In this document: piece after piece, positions 40,332 to 48,075 of the stretch
How positions within the stretch are numbered: the first letter of the stretch is position 1
Layout of the letters: each line of letters begins with the position of its first letter
Assembly (NCBI RefSeq): GCF_014649375.1
Contig: NZ_BMSX01000012.1
Span: forward strand, 1-64,000
From: Streptomyces aurantiogriseus
GTDB taxonomy: Bacteria; Actinomycetota; Actinomycetes; Streptomycetales; Streptomycetaceae
Direction: 5' to 3'
Length of the DNA: 64,000 nt
The notes under the pieces: model-generated
Told to the model about the DNA's origin: nothing
The model's database searches: none
Seen by the model: only the letters and a program-made list of their open reading frames with translations
Translations under genes and position numbers: made by a program

Positions 40332-42614
40332 CTACCTGAAGGAGCGCAGACGCAGACTGTTGGTGACGACGAACACCGATGAGAAGGCCATTGCGGCACC
40401 GGCGATCATCGGGTTGAGCATGCCGAAGGCGGCGAGCGGCAGCGCGGCGATGTTGTAGCCGAAGGCCCAGAAGAGGTTGCCCTTGATGGTGGCGAGGGTC
40501 TTACGGGAGAGACGGATCGCGTCCGCCGCCACCCGCAGATCGCCGCGCACGAGGGTCAGGTCGCCTGCCTCGATCGCCGCGTCCGTTCCGGTGCCCATGG
40601 CCAGGCCGAGGTCGGCGGTGGCGAGGGCGGCCGCGTCGTTGACACCGTCGCCGACCATGGCGACCGTACGGCCCTCGTTCTGGAGCCGCTTTACGACGTC
40701 TACCTTGTCCTGCGGCAGGACTTCGGCGATCACCTCGTCGATGCCGACGGCCCGGGCGACTGACTGCGCGACAAGCTGGTTGTCCCCAGTCAGCAGCACC
40801 GGCTTCAGCCCCAGCCTGCGCAGCTCGGCCACTGCCTCGGCGCTGGTCTCCTTGATCGCGTCCGCGACGGTCAGTACACCGCGCGCCTTGCCGTCCCAGG
40901 CCACGGCAACTGCCGTACGCCCCTCTGCCTCGGCGGCGGCCTTGGCCTCGGCCAGTTCGCGAGGCAGCTCGATGACCCACTCCTTGAGGAGCTTCTCGCG
41001 GCCGACGAGTACGGCGTGTCCATCGACGACGCCCTGGACGCCGAGACCGGCGACGTTCTCGAAGTTCTCAGGTACCGGCAGGCTTCCGGCCCGCTCGATG
41101 GCGCCGGCCGCGATCGCCTGGGCGATCGGGTGCTCGGAGGCGTGTTCCAGCGCGCCTGCCAGTCGTAGCAGTTCGCCTTCGTCCACGTCCGGTGCGGTGA
41201 ACACGTCCTGGAGCTGCATCCGGCCGGTGGTGACGGTGCCGGTCTTGTCGAGGACGACCGTGTCGACGCGGCGGGTCGACTCCAGGACCTCGGGACCCTT
41301 GATCAGGATGCCGAGCTGGGCGCCGCGGCCCGTGCCGACCATGAGGGCTGTCGGCGTCGCGAGCCCGAGCGCGCACGGGCAGGCGATGATCAGGACGGCC
41401 ACGGCGGCCGTGAACGCGGCGGTCGCGTCACCCGTGACGCCGAGCCAGGCGCCGAGGGTGGCGGCAGCGATCAACAGGACTGCGGGGACGAAGACGCCGG
41501 AGATCCGGTCGGCGAGGCGCTGCACCTCGGCCTTGCCGTTCTGTGCGTCCTCGACCAGCTTCGCCATACGGGCCAGCTGCGTGTCGGCGCCGACCCGGGT
41601 CGCCTCGACGACGAGCCGCCCGCCGGCGTTCACCGTCGCCCCGGTCACGGCGTCACCGACGCCCACGTCCACAGGTACGGATTCCCCGGTCAGCATGGAG
41701 GCATCGACTGCGGAGGCTCCCTCGACGACGGTCCCGTCGGTCGCGATCTTCTCGCCGGGGCGTACGACGAACCGGTCGCCGACCGCCAACTGCGCCACAG
41801 GAATGCGCACTTCCGTGCCGCCCCGCAGTACGGAGACGTCCTTCGCGCCGAGCTCCAGCAGCGCCCTCAGCGCCGCACCAGCCTTGCGCTTCGACCTCGC
41901 CTCCAGGTAGCGCCCGGCGAGGATGAACGTGGTCACCCCGGCCGCGGCCTCCAGGTAGATGGAGGAGGAGCCGTCGGAACGGGAGATGGTGAACTCGAAG
42001 CCGTGCCGCATGCCCGGCATGCCGGCGTGTCCGAAGAACAGCGCCCACAGCGACCAGCCGAGGGCGGCGAGCGTGCCGATGGACACCAGGGTGTCCATGG
42101 TCGCGGCGCCGTGCCGGGCGTTCGTCCAGGCGGCCCGGTGGAAGGGGAACGCGCCCCAGACGACGACCGGCGCGGCGAGAGTCAACGACAGCCACTGCCA
42201 GTTGTCGAACTGCAGGGCCGGCACCATCGCCATCAGGACGACCGGCACCGACAGTGCGAGCGACGTGAACAAACGCTGCCGTAGAGAGAGCGGCTCGTTG
42301 TCCGCGACGGGCGGTGCGCTCCGGACCTCGCCGTCGCCGCCCGGAGGAGTAGGAGGGGGCGGCTCCGCGGCGGTATAGCCGGTCTTCTCGACGGTGGTGA
42401 TGAGGTCGGCGACTTCGATTCCGTCCGGATAGGAGATCTTCGCCTTCTCGGTGGCGAAGTTGACGGTCGCCGTGACGCCGTCCATGCGGTTGAGCTTCTT
42501 CTCGATGCGGGCCGCGCAGGAGGCGCAGGTCATGCCGCCGATGGAGAGCTCGATCTCGGAGACGGGCGCAGGTGCCTTGTCGGGAAGCGTCTTCTCGGGA
42601 GCCGTGCTGGTCAT
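40332..42614 (-). CDS. copA: Cu(I)-exporting P1B-type ATPase CopA
   Basis: 760 residues. One N-terminal HMA domain with GMTCASC (27-33); a linker with a Pro run; eight expected transmembrane helices; TGES in the actuator (about 309-312); CPC in helix 6 (412-414); the phosphorylated Asp in DKTGT (456-460); HP in HASEHPIAQA; GDGVND hinge motif; and C-terminal YN and MxxSS-type residues (AFGYNIAALP, AFSSVFVVTNSLRL) diagnostic of the Cu(I) subclass. AGGAG precedes the ATG. It exports Cu(I) from the cytoplasm and is downstream of copZ, likely cotranscribed from the CsoR-controlled copZ promoter. Confidence 0.95.
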   Translation of the reverse strand: MTSTAPEKTLPDKAPAPVSEIELSIGGMTCASCAARIEKKLNRMDGVTATVNFATEKAKISYPDGIEVADLITTVEKTGYTAAEPPPPTPPGGDGEVRSAPPVADNEPLSLRQRLFTSLALSVPVVLMAMVPALQFDNWQWLSLTLAAPVVVWGAFPFHRAAWTNARHGAATMDTLVSIGTLAALGWSLWALFFGHAGMPGMRHGFEFTISRSDGSSSIYLEAAAGVTTFILAGRYLEARSKRKAGAALRALLELGAKDVSVLRGGTEVRIPVAQLAVGDRFVVRPGEKIATDGTVVEGASAVDASMLTGESVPVDVGVGDAVTGATVNAGGRLVVEATRVGADTQLARMAKLVEDAQNGKAEVQRLADRISGVFVPAVLLIAAATLGAWLGVTGDATAAFTAAVAVLIIACPCALGLATPTALMVGTGRGAQLGILIKGPEVLESTRRVDTVVLDKTGTVTTGRMQLQDVFTAPDVDEGELLRLAGALEHASEHPIAQAIAAGAIERAGSLPVPENFENVAGLGVQGVVDGHAVLVGREKLLKEWVIELPRELAEAKAAAEAEGRTAVAVAWDGKARGVLTVADAIKETSAEAVAELRRLGLKPVLLTGDNQLVAQSVARAVGIDEVIAEVLPQDKVDVVKRLQNEGRTVAMVGDGVNDAAALATADLGLAMGTGTDAAIEAGDLTLVRGDLRVAADAIRLSRKTLATIKGNLFWAFGYNIAALPLAAFGMLNPMIAGAAMAFSSVFVVTNSLRLRSFR

Positions 42615-42694
42615 GGAGATTCTCCTGGGGAAGGCCGGGACGTACGGCGTCCGTATCAGCGGAGCGGCACGTCCCGGCGGGGAGGAAACGCGTG

Positions 42695-42718
42695 GTCCGG
42701 GGCCACCCGGCCCCGGAC
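42695..42718. terminator. Intergenic hairpin between copZ and copA
   Basis: GTCCGGGGCC (42695-42704) pairs with GGCCCCGGAC (42709-42718). It lies 4 nt past the copZ stop and could partly terminate or protect the copZ transcript, giving more copZ than copA. Confidence 0.65.
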
Positions 42719-42722
42719 GGGC

Positions 42723-43019
42723 TCACGCCGTGCCGACGAGCTCGTAACCCGCCTCGTCGACGGCGGCACGGACGGCCTCCTCGTCGAGCGGGGCGGCAGA
42801 GGTGACTGTCACCTCACCGGTCTTGGCGACCGCGGCGACCGCGGTGACGCCGTCCAGCGCGGATATCTCCTGCGAGACCGCGCCCTCGCAGTGCCCGCAG
42901 GTCATGCCGGACACCTTGTAGACGGTGGTGATCGCGCCGCCCTGAGCGTCGGCCGCAGCGCCGGAGTGGCACGAACCGTCGGTGGAGCAGCAGGAGCCGG
43001 AGTTCTTCAGGTCGGTCAT
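42723..43019 (-). CDS. copZ: CopZ-like copper chaperone with Cys-rich N-terminus
   Basis: 98 residues. HMA domain with the copper site GMTCGHC and VSQEISALDGVTAVAAVAKT. Before it lies a 28-residue Cys/His-bearing extension (SGSCCSTDGSCHSG) not found in minimal CopZ, which could bind extra metal. GAGGAAG precedes ATG 43019. Cytoplasmic Cu(I) carrier handing copper to CopA. A CsoR-like palindrome lies 79 nt upstream. Confidence 0.92.
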   Translation of the reverse strand: MTDLKNSGSCCSTDGSCHSGAAADAQGGAITTVYKVSGMTCGHCEGAVSQEISALDGVTAVAAVAKTGEVTVTSAAPLDEEAVRAAVDEAGYELVGTA

Positions 43020-43097
43020 GGCTTTTCTTCCTCGGGTGTCGATGCGTGGACGCTTCGGGAGGGGCTCATCCCCGCTCCTCCCGAACGACTCGACAAT

Positions 43098-43114
43098 ATA
43101 CCCCCCTGGGGTAT
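43098..43114. promoter_or_regulatory. CsoR-like operator of copZ-copA
   Basis: ATACCCCCCTGGGGTAT, 79 nt upstream of the copZ start. Same class as the sites at 23205, 40181 and 40215, with one C/G asymmetry. Confidence 0.8.
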
Positions 43115-43244
43115 TCCCGAGCTGTGGGGCCGCCCACATCTCCCGGCTCCTCACAACTCTTGTGGCGCACTGCGCCCGTATCGGTCCAGCAGGTGGAGCT
43201 GCCGAAAAGGATCTGGCCCCCGCCGTCGCCGGAGCCCCCGGCCG

Positions 43245-44138
43245 CTAGGCGACCATCATGAGCAGCATGGCGGACATGGTCCCGCCCATGCCGACGTGAG
43301 CGGCGAGGGCCGCCTCAGGGGTGGCGCCGGTCCTGCGGCGACGTCCGCCGTGGCGACCTCGTTCCGTCGTGCGCGCCTTGTCCCACACGGATAGCGTCAG
43401 CGACGCCAGATAGACGACGACCGTGTCCGGCATCGAGAGCAGCCAGCGCCCCCAACTGCGGCGCCGACCGTTCTCTCGGCCTGCTGTGAGAACGGTCCTG
43501 TCGGTGCCGCGCGCGCGTGCCCACACCGACGCGGCGATCGACAGCAGGAAGTAGACGGCGAGCGCGGCGATCACGAAACGCCAGAGAGAAGACGATGACG
43601 AGGCGTCCGCTCCGGCGGCCGAGGCGTGACCGCTCATGTCCGCCGCACCCGCCCCGTGCGAGGACTCGATGCCGGCCATGCCCTCCATTCCGGCCGAGTG
43701 GTGCATGCCCGCCGCATCCTCCATGTCCGGCATGCCTGGCATCGCGGAACCGTGGCCATGACCGCTGCCCAGCGCGAGGACAGGTCCGGACGACGTGGTC
43801 GTCATGGCCAGAGTCATGATCACCATGCCGGCGCTGCCCACGATGAGGTGTACCCAGTGGCGGCCTTCCTTCCAGCCGTATTCGCGCGTGTGCTTGACGG
43901 CCAGCACTACGGCGCCGAGTCCGAGGAGAGCGAACAGCCCCGACCACCACATGCCGTGTCCCCCGTACCAGGCTGCCGTCGCGGGCAGGGCCATGGCGGC
44001 CATGCACAGCCCCATCAGCAGGTCACCGCCCGCGGCGTAACGGCTTTCACCGCTCGTGGTCACGACCCGCACCGCGCTGACGGCGGCGACCAGAGCGGAG
44101 AGCGCCGCTATGGACCAGCTCAGAGCCAGAGTTCCCAT
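43245..44138 (-). CDS. DUF5134 membrane protein with Met/His-rich loop
   Basis: 297 residues, about six hydrophobic helices (LALSWSIAALSALVAAVSAV, LLMGLCMAAMALPATAAWYG, GLFALLGLGAVVLAVKHTRE, HLIVGSAGMVIMTLAMTTTS, FVIAALAVYFLLSIAASVWA and the C-terminal GGTMSAMLLMMVA). A Met/His-rich loop (about 125-185: GHGHGSAMPGMPDMEDAAGM then HHSAGMEGMAG) could bind copper. ATG 44138 has GAAGGGTGG upstream. Heptamer sites at 44230-44245 point to BlaI control. Confidence 0.82.
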   Translation of the reverse strand: MGTLALSWSIAALSALVAAVSAVRVVTTSGESRYAAGGDLLMGLCMAAMALPATAAWYGGHGMWWSGLFALLGLGAVVLAVKHTREYGWKEGRHWVHLIVGSAGMVIMTLAMTTTSSGPVLALGSGHGHGSAMPGMPDMEDAAGMHHSAGMEGMAGIESSHGAGAADMSGHASAAGADASSSSSLWRFVIAALAVYFLLSIAASVWARARGTDRTVLTAGRENGRRRSWGRWLLSMPDTVVVYLASLTLSVWDKARTTERGRHGGRRRRTGATPEAALAAHVGMGGTMSAMLLMMVA

Positions 44139-44191
44139 GTCCACCCTTCTTTGTGCGTCCCGCTGAGCCACGTGAGTGGCGACTGCTAGGA

Positions 44192-44245
44192 CTTAGTACG
44201 CACCGGGGTGGGGGAGTGCTCAGTATCTGCTAAGTAGATTAGTAG
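44192..44245. promoter_or_regulatory. Heptamer site upstream of the DUF5134 gene, proposed BlaI operator
   Basis: 44230-44245 on the minus strand reads CTACTAA-T-CTACTTA-G, two heptamers at 8-nt spacing. A weaker half-site GTACTAAG lies at 44192-44199. Together they sit in the promoter region of the gene starting at 44138. Confidence 0.55.
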
Positions 44246-44989
44246 TCAGGGACGGGTGGCCGCGAAGTGCGGCATCGCGTCGAGCGGCGTGATCTCGACG
44301 TTCTTGCCGGTGCGCGGGGCATGGATCGCCTTGCCGTTGCCTATGTACAGGCCGTTGTGCTGGCTGCTGTTGTACCAGTAGATGATGTCGCCCGGCTGCA
44401 GGTCCGACCTCGCTACCTGCCGCCCCGCCGAGTACTGCTGTTGGACGGTGCGCGGCAGCGAGACACCGGCCAGCGCCCTGCGGCGCCCGTCAGACCCGAG
44501 CAGTCGAAGGAGTTCGGGCCGGTCGAACCGGCCGAGCGCCTCCGCCCGGCCCAGGTAGTCGTCCGGGTCGGAGGAGAGGAACAACTGCACACTCGGGTCC
44601 AGGCCACCGTTGCGATACTGAGCGGCGGCCACCGGACCCATCTTGCCGCGCAGTTCGTTGATCTCGGCCTGTTGCTCCGCCACCTGATCCTGGGCCTGTC
44701 TGGCTTCCTTCTGGAGTGCCACTTTTTTCTCGGGGATCGCGTTGTACTCCTCGGTCGGCTTCTCGGCCTCCTCGTACAGCTCCGCGATCTGCTGGCGCAC
44801 CTCGTCGACCGACGGTTTCGGTGCGGCCTGGCTCTGCGTCGGCAGCAGGGAGACGGTCCCGGCTGTCGCGGCCAGGGCGGCGAGCCGTGAGCGGCTCGGC
44901 GGCTTCGGTCGGCGGTGGGATCCCGTCCTGCGACAGCTCCTCTGCTCACCTCGCGGCCGACGCTGGATGCCGTCCGCGGACTGTGCCAT
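44246..44989 (-). pseudogene. NlpC/P60 peptidoglycan hydrolase, internally deleted and frameshifted
   Basis: The N-terminus has a secretion signal and coiled-coil (PSVDEVRQQIAELYEEAEKP, AQDQVAEQQAEINELRGKMG). The end has the NlpC/P60 half with the catalytic His region (HNGLYIGNGKAIHAPRTGKN) and PLDAMPHFAATR. The catalytic Cys segment FDCSGLTGAA is in a different frame from both. About 100+ residues normally between coiled-coil and catalytic domain are missing. The open frame is uninterrupted but its protein would lack the nucleophile. A heptamer site lies 26 nt upstream. Confidence 0.8.
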
Positions 44990-45015
44990 TCGGGTCGGAT
45001 CAGAGTCGCAAGAAA

Positions 45016-45031
45016 CTTAGTAGGTTCGTAG
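45016..45031. promoter_or_regulatory. Tandem heptamer site, proposed BlaI operator
   Basis: Minus strand CTACGAA-C-CTACTAA-G, two heptamers at 8-nt spacing, 27 nt upstream of the NlpC/P60 remnant. It matches the 44230 site at 13 of 16 positions by eye. Confidence 0.6.
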
Positions 45032-45099
45032 ATGAAGTCGCAATTCAGTCCGAGAAAGCAGGGGAGTTTGCGACCGAGTGCCCGATTAGCGTGACTTGC

Positions 45100-45468
45100 T
45101 CAGAAGTGGTCCTTTAGTCCTGCTTTGCGCAGTGCTTGGCGCAGGGCGCTGACCTCTTCCGGGCTCATCTGCTCCACGAAGTGGGCAAAGGCCGCGGGAT
45201 GGTCCTCGCTGGCGCCGAGCGCATCCTCCATCAGCGCGGCCGCGTACTGCTCGCGCGTCCGGACCGGGGAGTATGCCCAGGCGCGACCCTGCTTTTCGCG
45301 TAGTAGCCAGCCCTTGTTGTAAAGGATGTTCGCCACCGTCATCACGGTGGTGTAGGCGAGTGGCCGCTCCTTGTTGATGTCGTCGACGATCTCCCGCACC
45401 GTCGCAGGGCGCTTCCAGCGCCACAGGCGGTCCATGATCTCCGCCTCGAGTTCCCCCAGCCGCCGCAT
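45100..45468 (-). CDS. BlaI/MecI/CopY-family repressor (second copy)
   Basis: 122 residues, strongly similar to the protein at 37075: LGELEAEIMDRLWRWKRPAT, VREIVDDINKERPLAYTTVM then TVANILYNKGWLLREKQGR, and QYAAALMEDALGASED. No M56 protease gene follows this copy, so it may depend on the one at 37440. CTAC...GTAG (45490-45508) upstream is a possible autoregulatory site. Likely represses the NlpC/DUF5134/DUF6153-like genes around it. Confidence 0.9.
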   Translation of the reverse strand: MRRLGELEAEIMDRLWRWKRPATVREIVDDINKERPLAYTTVMTVANILYNKGWLLREKQGRAWAYSPVRTREQYAAALMEDALGASEDHPAAFAHFVEQMSPEEVSALRQALRKAGLKDHF

Positions 45469-45654
45469 GGTCGCTCCCAGATCGCCGCTCTACGCAGGCT
45501 CATAGTAGAACGCCCACTCGGGGCGCAGGTCAGGAGCGTTATGGTCGATCGTCCGGAGTCATCGCCGAAGCAAACCGGTCATGTGTGTGGCTCGTTAACG
45601 CGCTGTGGTGCGGGAGTTGACGGACCAAGGTCTACGAGCCGTTAGTATCACGGC

Positions 45655-46107
45655 ATGATTACGGCTTGGCCACTCCCGCGCCTGGTGCGGGCTCGCATGT
45701 CTGCGGGTCCGTTGCTGCGCGTGTTGGCCATGGTCGTGTTGCTGTTCGGCATCGTGTCCACCCATGGGCTGAGCGCCGAGAGCACCAAAGGACACCTGGT
45801 GACCAGCGCTGCAGCGCCTGTGGCCATGTTGCACGAGGAGATCCTCGGAGCCGAGGGCGAGCAGGCCGCGCCCCGGCTCGTTGTGATAGGCGAGCCGGGC
45901 GGTGGTCATGGCTCCTCGCATACAAGTGAGCACTGCGTCTCCGGCCAGCCGCAGCAGGGTCCGGTGCTGACGCCGCCGTGCTTTGCAGTGTCGGTCAGCG
46001 AATCGACCAACGTCGGGCGCGTTTCGGGCAGGCTGAGCCTCAACGAGTGGGCGCTGTCTGCCGCGTCGTCAACGGCTCTGAGATTGTCCGTGGTTCAGCA
46101 GGTCTAG
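45655..46107 (+). CDS. DUF6153-like membrane-anchored protein (paralogue 4)
   Basis: 150 residues: N-terminal helix (GPLLRVLAMVVLLFGIVSTH), exported region with GGGHGSSHTSEHC, a second Cys, and a C-terminus (ALRLSVVQQV) that echoes the LSVLRI ending of the other copies. TAGTAT (45643-45648) ends 7 nt before the ATG, so the message is probably leaderless. CTACGAGCC at 45632-45640 resembles one heptamer of the proposed BlaI site. Unknown function. Confidence 0.65.
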   Translation: MITAWPLPRLVRARMSAGPLLRVLAMVVLLFGIVSTHGLSAESTKGHLVTSAAAPVAMLHEEILGAEGEQAAPRLVVIGEPGGGHGSSHTSEHCVSGQPQQGPVLTPPCFAVSVSESTNVGRVSGRLSLNEWALSAASSTALRLSVVQQV

Positions 46108-46322
46108 AAGCGGTAGTCCTCTTCCTTCGGCTGTTCCGGCCACGCCTGCCAACGGGTGTGGGACCGGCTCGCCGACTCGTGCGCGACGAGCACCAGATCC
46201 CCCGCACACAGGGGTGACTCCGGCTCTGCGTCGTCGATGCCGTGCTACCCCCACCCATGCCCGCCGTTCCCCTCTGCCGTGGCTGACGCTGTGGCCGAAG
46301 GGGGCGAGTGCACGGAGGACCT

Positions 46323-46760
46323 GTGCCGACACACTCCCGTACACCCACGCCTGCCTTGCGTGCACCGGCCGACTCGCGTCGGCAGCACCCAATTCTTGCT
46401 CTGCTGTCCGCAGCCTTGCTCGTAGTGCTCGGGCTGTGCAGCTTTATGCATGGCCGGCTCGAAGAGCCGGACCGGCTGACACCCGCCGTCGCCACGGCCT
46501 CTGGATGGCCGGCGGTGGCGAGCGATGTGGTGCCTCATGGGCCGCATCGGCACCATGGGGCCGAGGAGTGTGGCCTGGACGGGGCTGCCCGCACGACGGC
46601 TCAGGCCGCTCACCATCCACCCGCTGAGGCCGGGACGACGGCGTTCGCCGACGTACCCGAGGCTCTCGTACGGCCGCAGCCCCAGCGTCGGCAGTTCCGA
46701 ACCCGCATAAGACGTGCAGGTAGAACCGCGCTTGTTCGCACCTCGCGGTGGCGTATCTAG
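46323..46760 (+). CDS. Small His-rich membrane-anchored protein (DUF6153-like paralogue 5)
   Basis: About 145 residues: a hydrophobic segment (HPILALLSAALLVVLGLCSF then MHG), a His-rich exported part (VVPHGPHRHHGAEECG, AAHHPPAEAG) and a basic C-terminus ending in RTSRWRI. GGAGG lies 4 nt before GTG 46323; GTG 46308 is an alternative. It keeps the one-helix/His-Cys layout of the other paralogues but lacks a clear LSVLRI end, so membership is tentative. Confidence 0.55.
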   Translation: MPTHSRTPTPALRAPADSRRQHPILALLSAALLVVLGLCSFMHGRLEEPDRLTPAVATASGWPAVASDVVPHGPHRHHGAEECGLDGAARTTAQAAHHPPAEAGTTAFADVPEALVRPQPQRRQFRTRIRRAGRTALVRTSRWRI

Positions 46761-46896
46761 ACCTCTCCCTCGCAGCCGGCCCCCGCTCGGCTGCCGCGCG
46801 ACGGCCCCACAACCCCGGACGGAGTGACCGTCCGCTGTGCGGCCGTGGCGCGAGATGAACGTGCACCGCGTATTCATCGAGCGAGAGCGAAAAGAC

Positions 46897-48075
46897 ATGC
46901 AGTCAATGACGAATACCGCCGCCGTGCCCGAGCGGTCCGCTTTGTCGGCGCTGGTGGGCAACACGCCGCTGCTGCGGGTGTCCCAGCCCCTGACGCCCCC
47001 GGACCGCGGCTTCTGGGCGAAGCTGGAGGGCTTCAACCCCGGCGGCATCAAGGACCGGCCGGGTCTGCACATGGTGGAGCGGGCCCGCGCCCGGGGCGAC
47101 CTGCGCCCCGGCGCTCGGATCATCGAGTCCACCAGCGGCACTCTCGGACTGGGCCTCGCCCTGGCCGGAATGGTGTACGGCCACCCGGTCACTCTGGTCA
47201 CCGACCCCGGGCTGGAGATGTCGATGACCCGGCTGCTGACCGCGTACGGCGCCCAGGTCAACGTCGTCTCGGAGCAGCACCCCACCGGCGGCTGGCAGCA
47301 GGCTCGCCGTCAGCGCGTAGAGCAGCTTATGGCGCAGCATCCGGGTTCGTGGTGCCCGGATCAGTACAACAACCCGGACAACACCACTGCCTACACCCCG
47401 CTCGCCCTGGAACTGGCGTCCGAGCTGGGCCACATCGACGTCCTCGTGTGCAGTGTCGGCACGGGCGGGCACTCCGCCGGCGTCTCCCGGGTGCTGAAGC
47501 AGCTCTACCCCGAGCTTAAGGTGGTCGGTGTAGACACCATCGGTTCCACGATCTTCGGCCAGCCGGCCCGACCGCGGCTGATGCGGGGCCTGGGGTCGAG
47601 CATCTACCCCCGCAATGTCGCCTACGAGAACTTCTCCGAGGTCCACTGGGTGGCCCCGGCCGAGGCGGTGTGGACCTGCCGCCAGTTGGCCACGTCGCAC
47701 TACGCCACCGGAGGGTGGAGCGTCGGTGCCGTCGCCCTGGTCGCCGGATGGCTGGCCCGCACCCAGCCCACCGACACCCGGATCGCCGCGATCTTCCCCG
47801 ATGGCCCGCAGCGTTACCTCGGGACGGTCTTCGACGACGATTACTGCGCCGCGCACGGCCTCCTCGACGTCCCTCCTGCTCCGGAACCGGAGGTGATCGG
47901 GCGCGTGGACGAGAAGGAGGTCGCTCGCTGGACCCGATGCACCACCGTGGTCGATCCGCTCATCCTGGCCGAGCCGGCAAAGGAATCCGACGTGCTCGAC
48001 GCACTTGACCGCGAGGAAGGAACCGGCGAGAACGCCGGACGCCGTCACGCCGACGCTGTGGAGGAGAGCCGGTGA
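46897..48075 (+). CDS. PLP-dependent cysteine-synthase-family enzyme
   Basis: 392 residues, fold-type II PLP enzyme. The PLP lysine is in FNPGGIKDRPGLHMVERARA; the substrate-binding loop ESTSGTLGLGLALAGMVYGH replaces the usual TSGNTG; the phosphate-binding glycines are in CSVGTGGHSAGVSRVLKQL. The C-terminal ~60 residues extend beyond ordinary cysteine synthases. ATG 46897 has a weak GAGAG upstream. Its stop overlaps the MFS start (GTGA), so enzyme and exporter are coupled. Similar pairs make and export an amino acid derivative; the product here is unknown. Confidence 0.85.
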   Translation: MQSMTNTAAVPERSALSALVGNTPLLRVSQPLTPPDRGFWAKLEGFNPGGIKDRPGLHMVERARARGDLRPGARIIESTSGTLGLGLALAGMVYGHPVTLVTDPGLEMSMTRLLTAYGAQVNVVSEQHPTGGWQQARRQRVEQLMAQHPGSWCPDQYNNPDNTTAYTPLALELASELGHIDVLVCSVGTGGHSAGVSRVLKQLYPELKVVGVDTIGSTIFGQPARPRLMRGLGSSIYPRNVAYENFSEVHWVAPAEAVWTCRQLATSHYATGGWSVGAVALVAGWLARTQPTDTRIAAIFPDGPQRYLGTVFDDDYCAAHGLLDVPPAPEPEVIGRVDEKEVARWTRCTTVVDPLILAEPAKESDVLDALDREEGTGENAGRRHADAVEESR

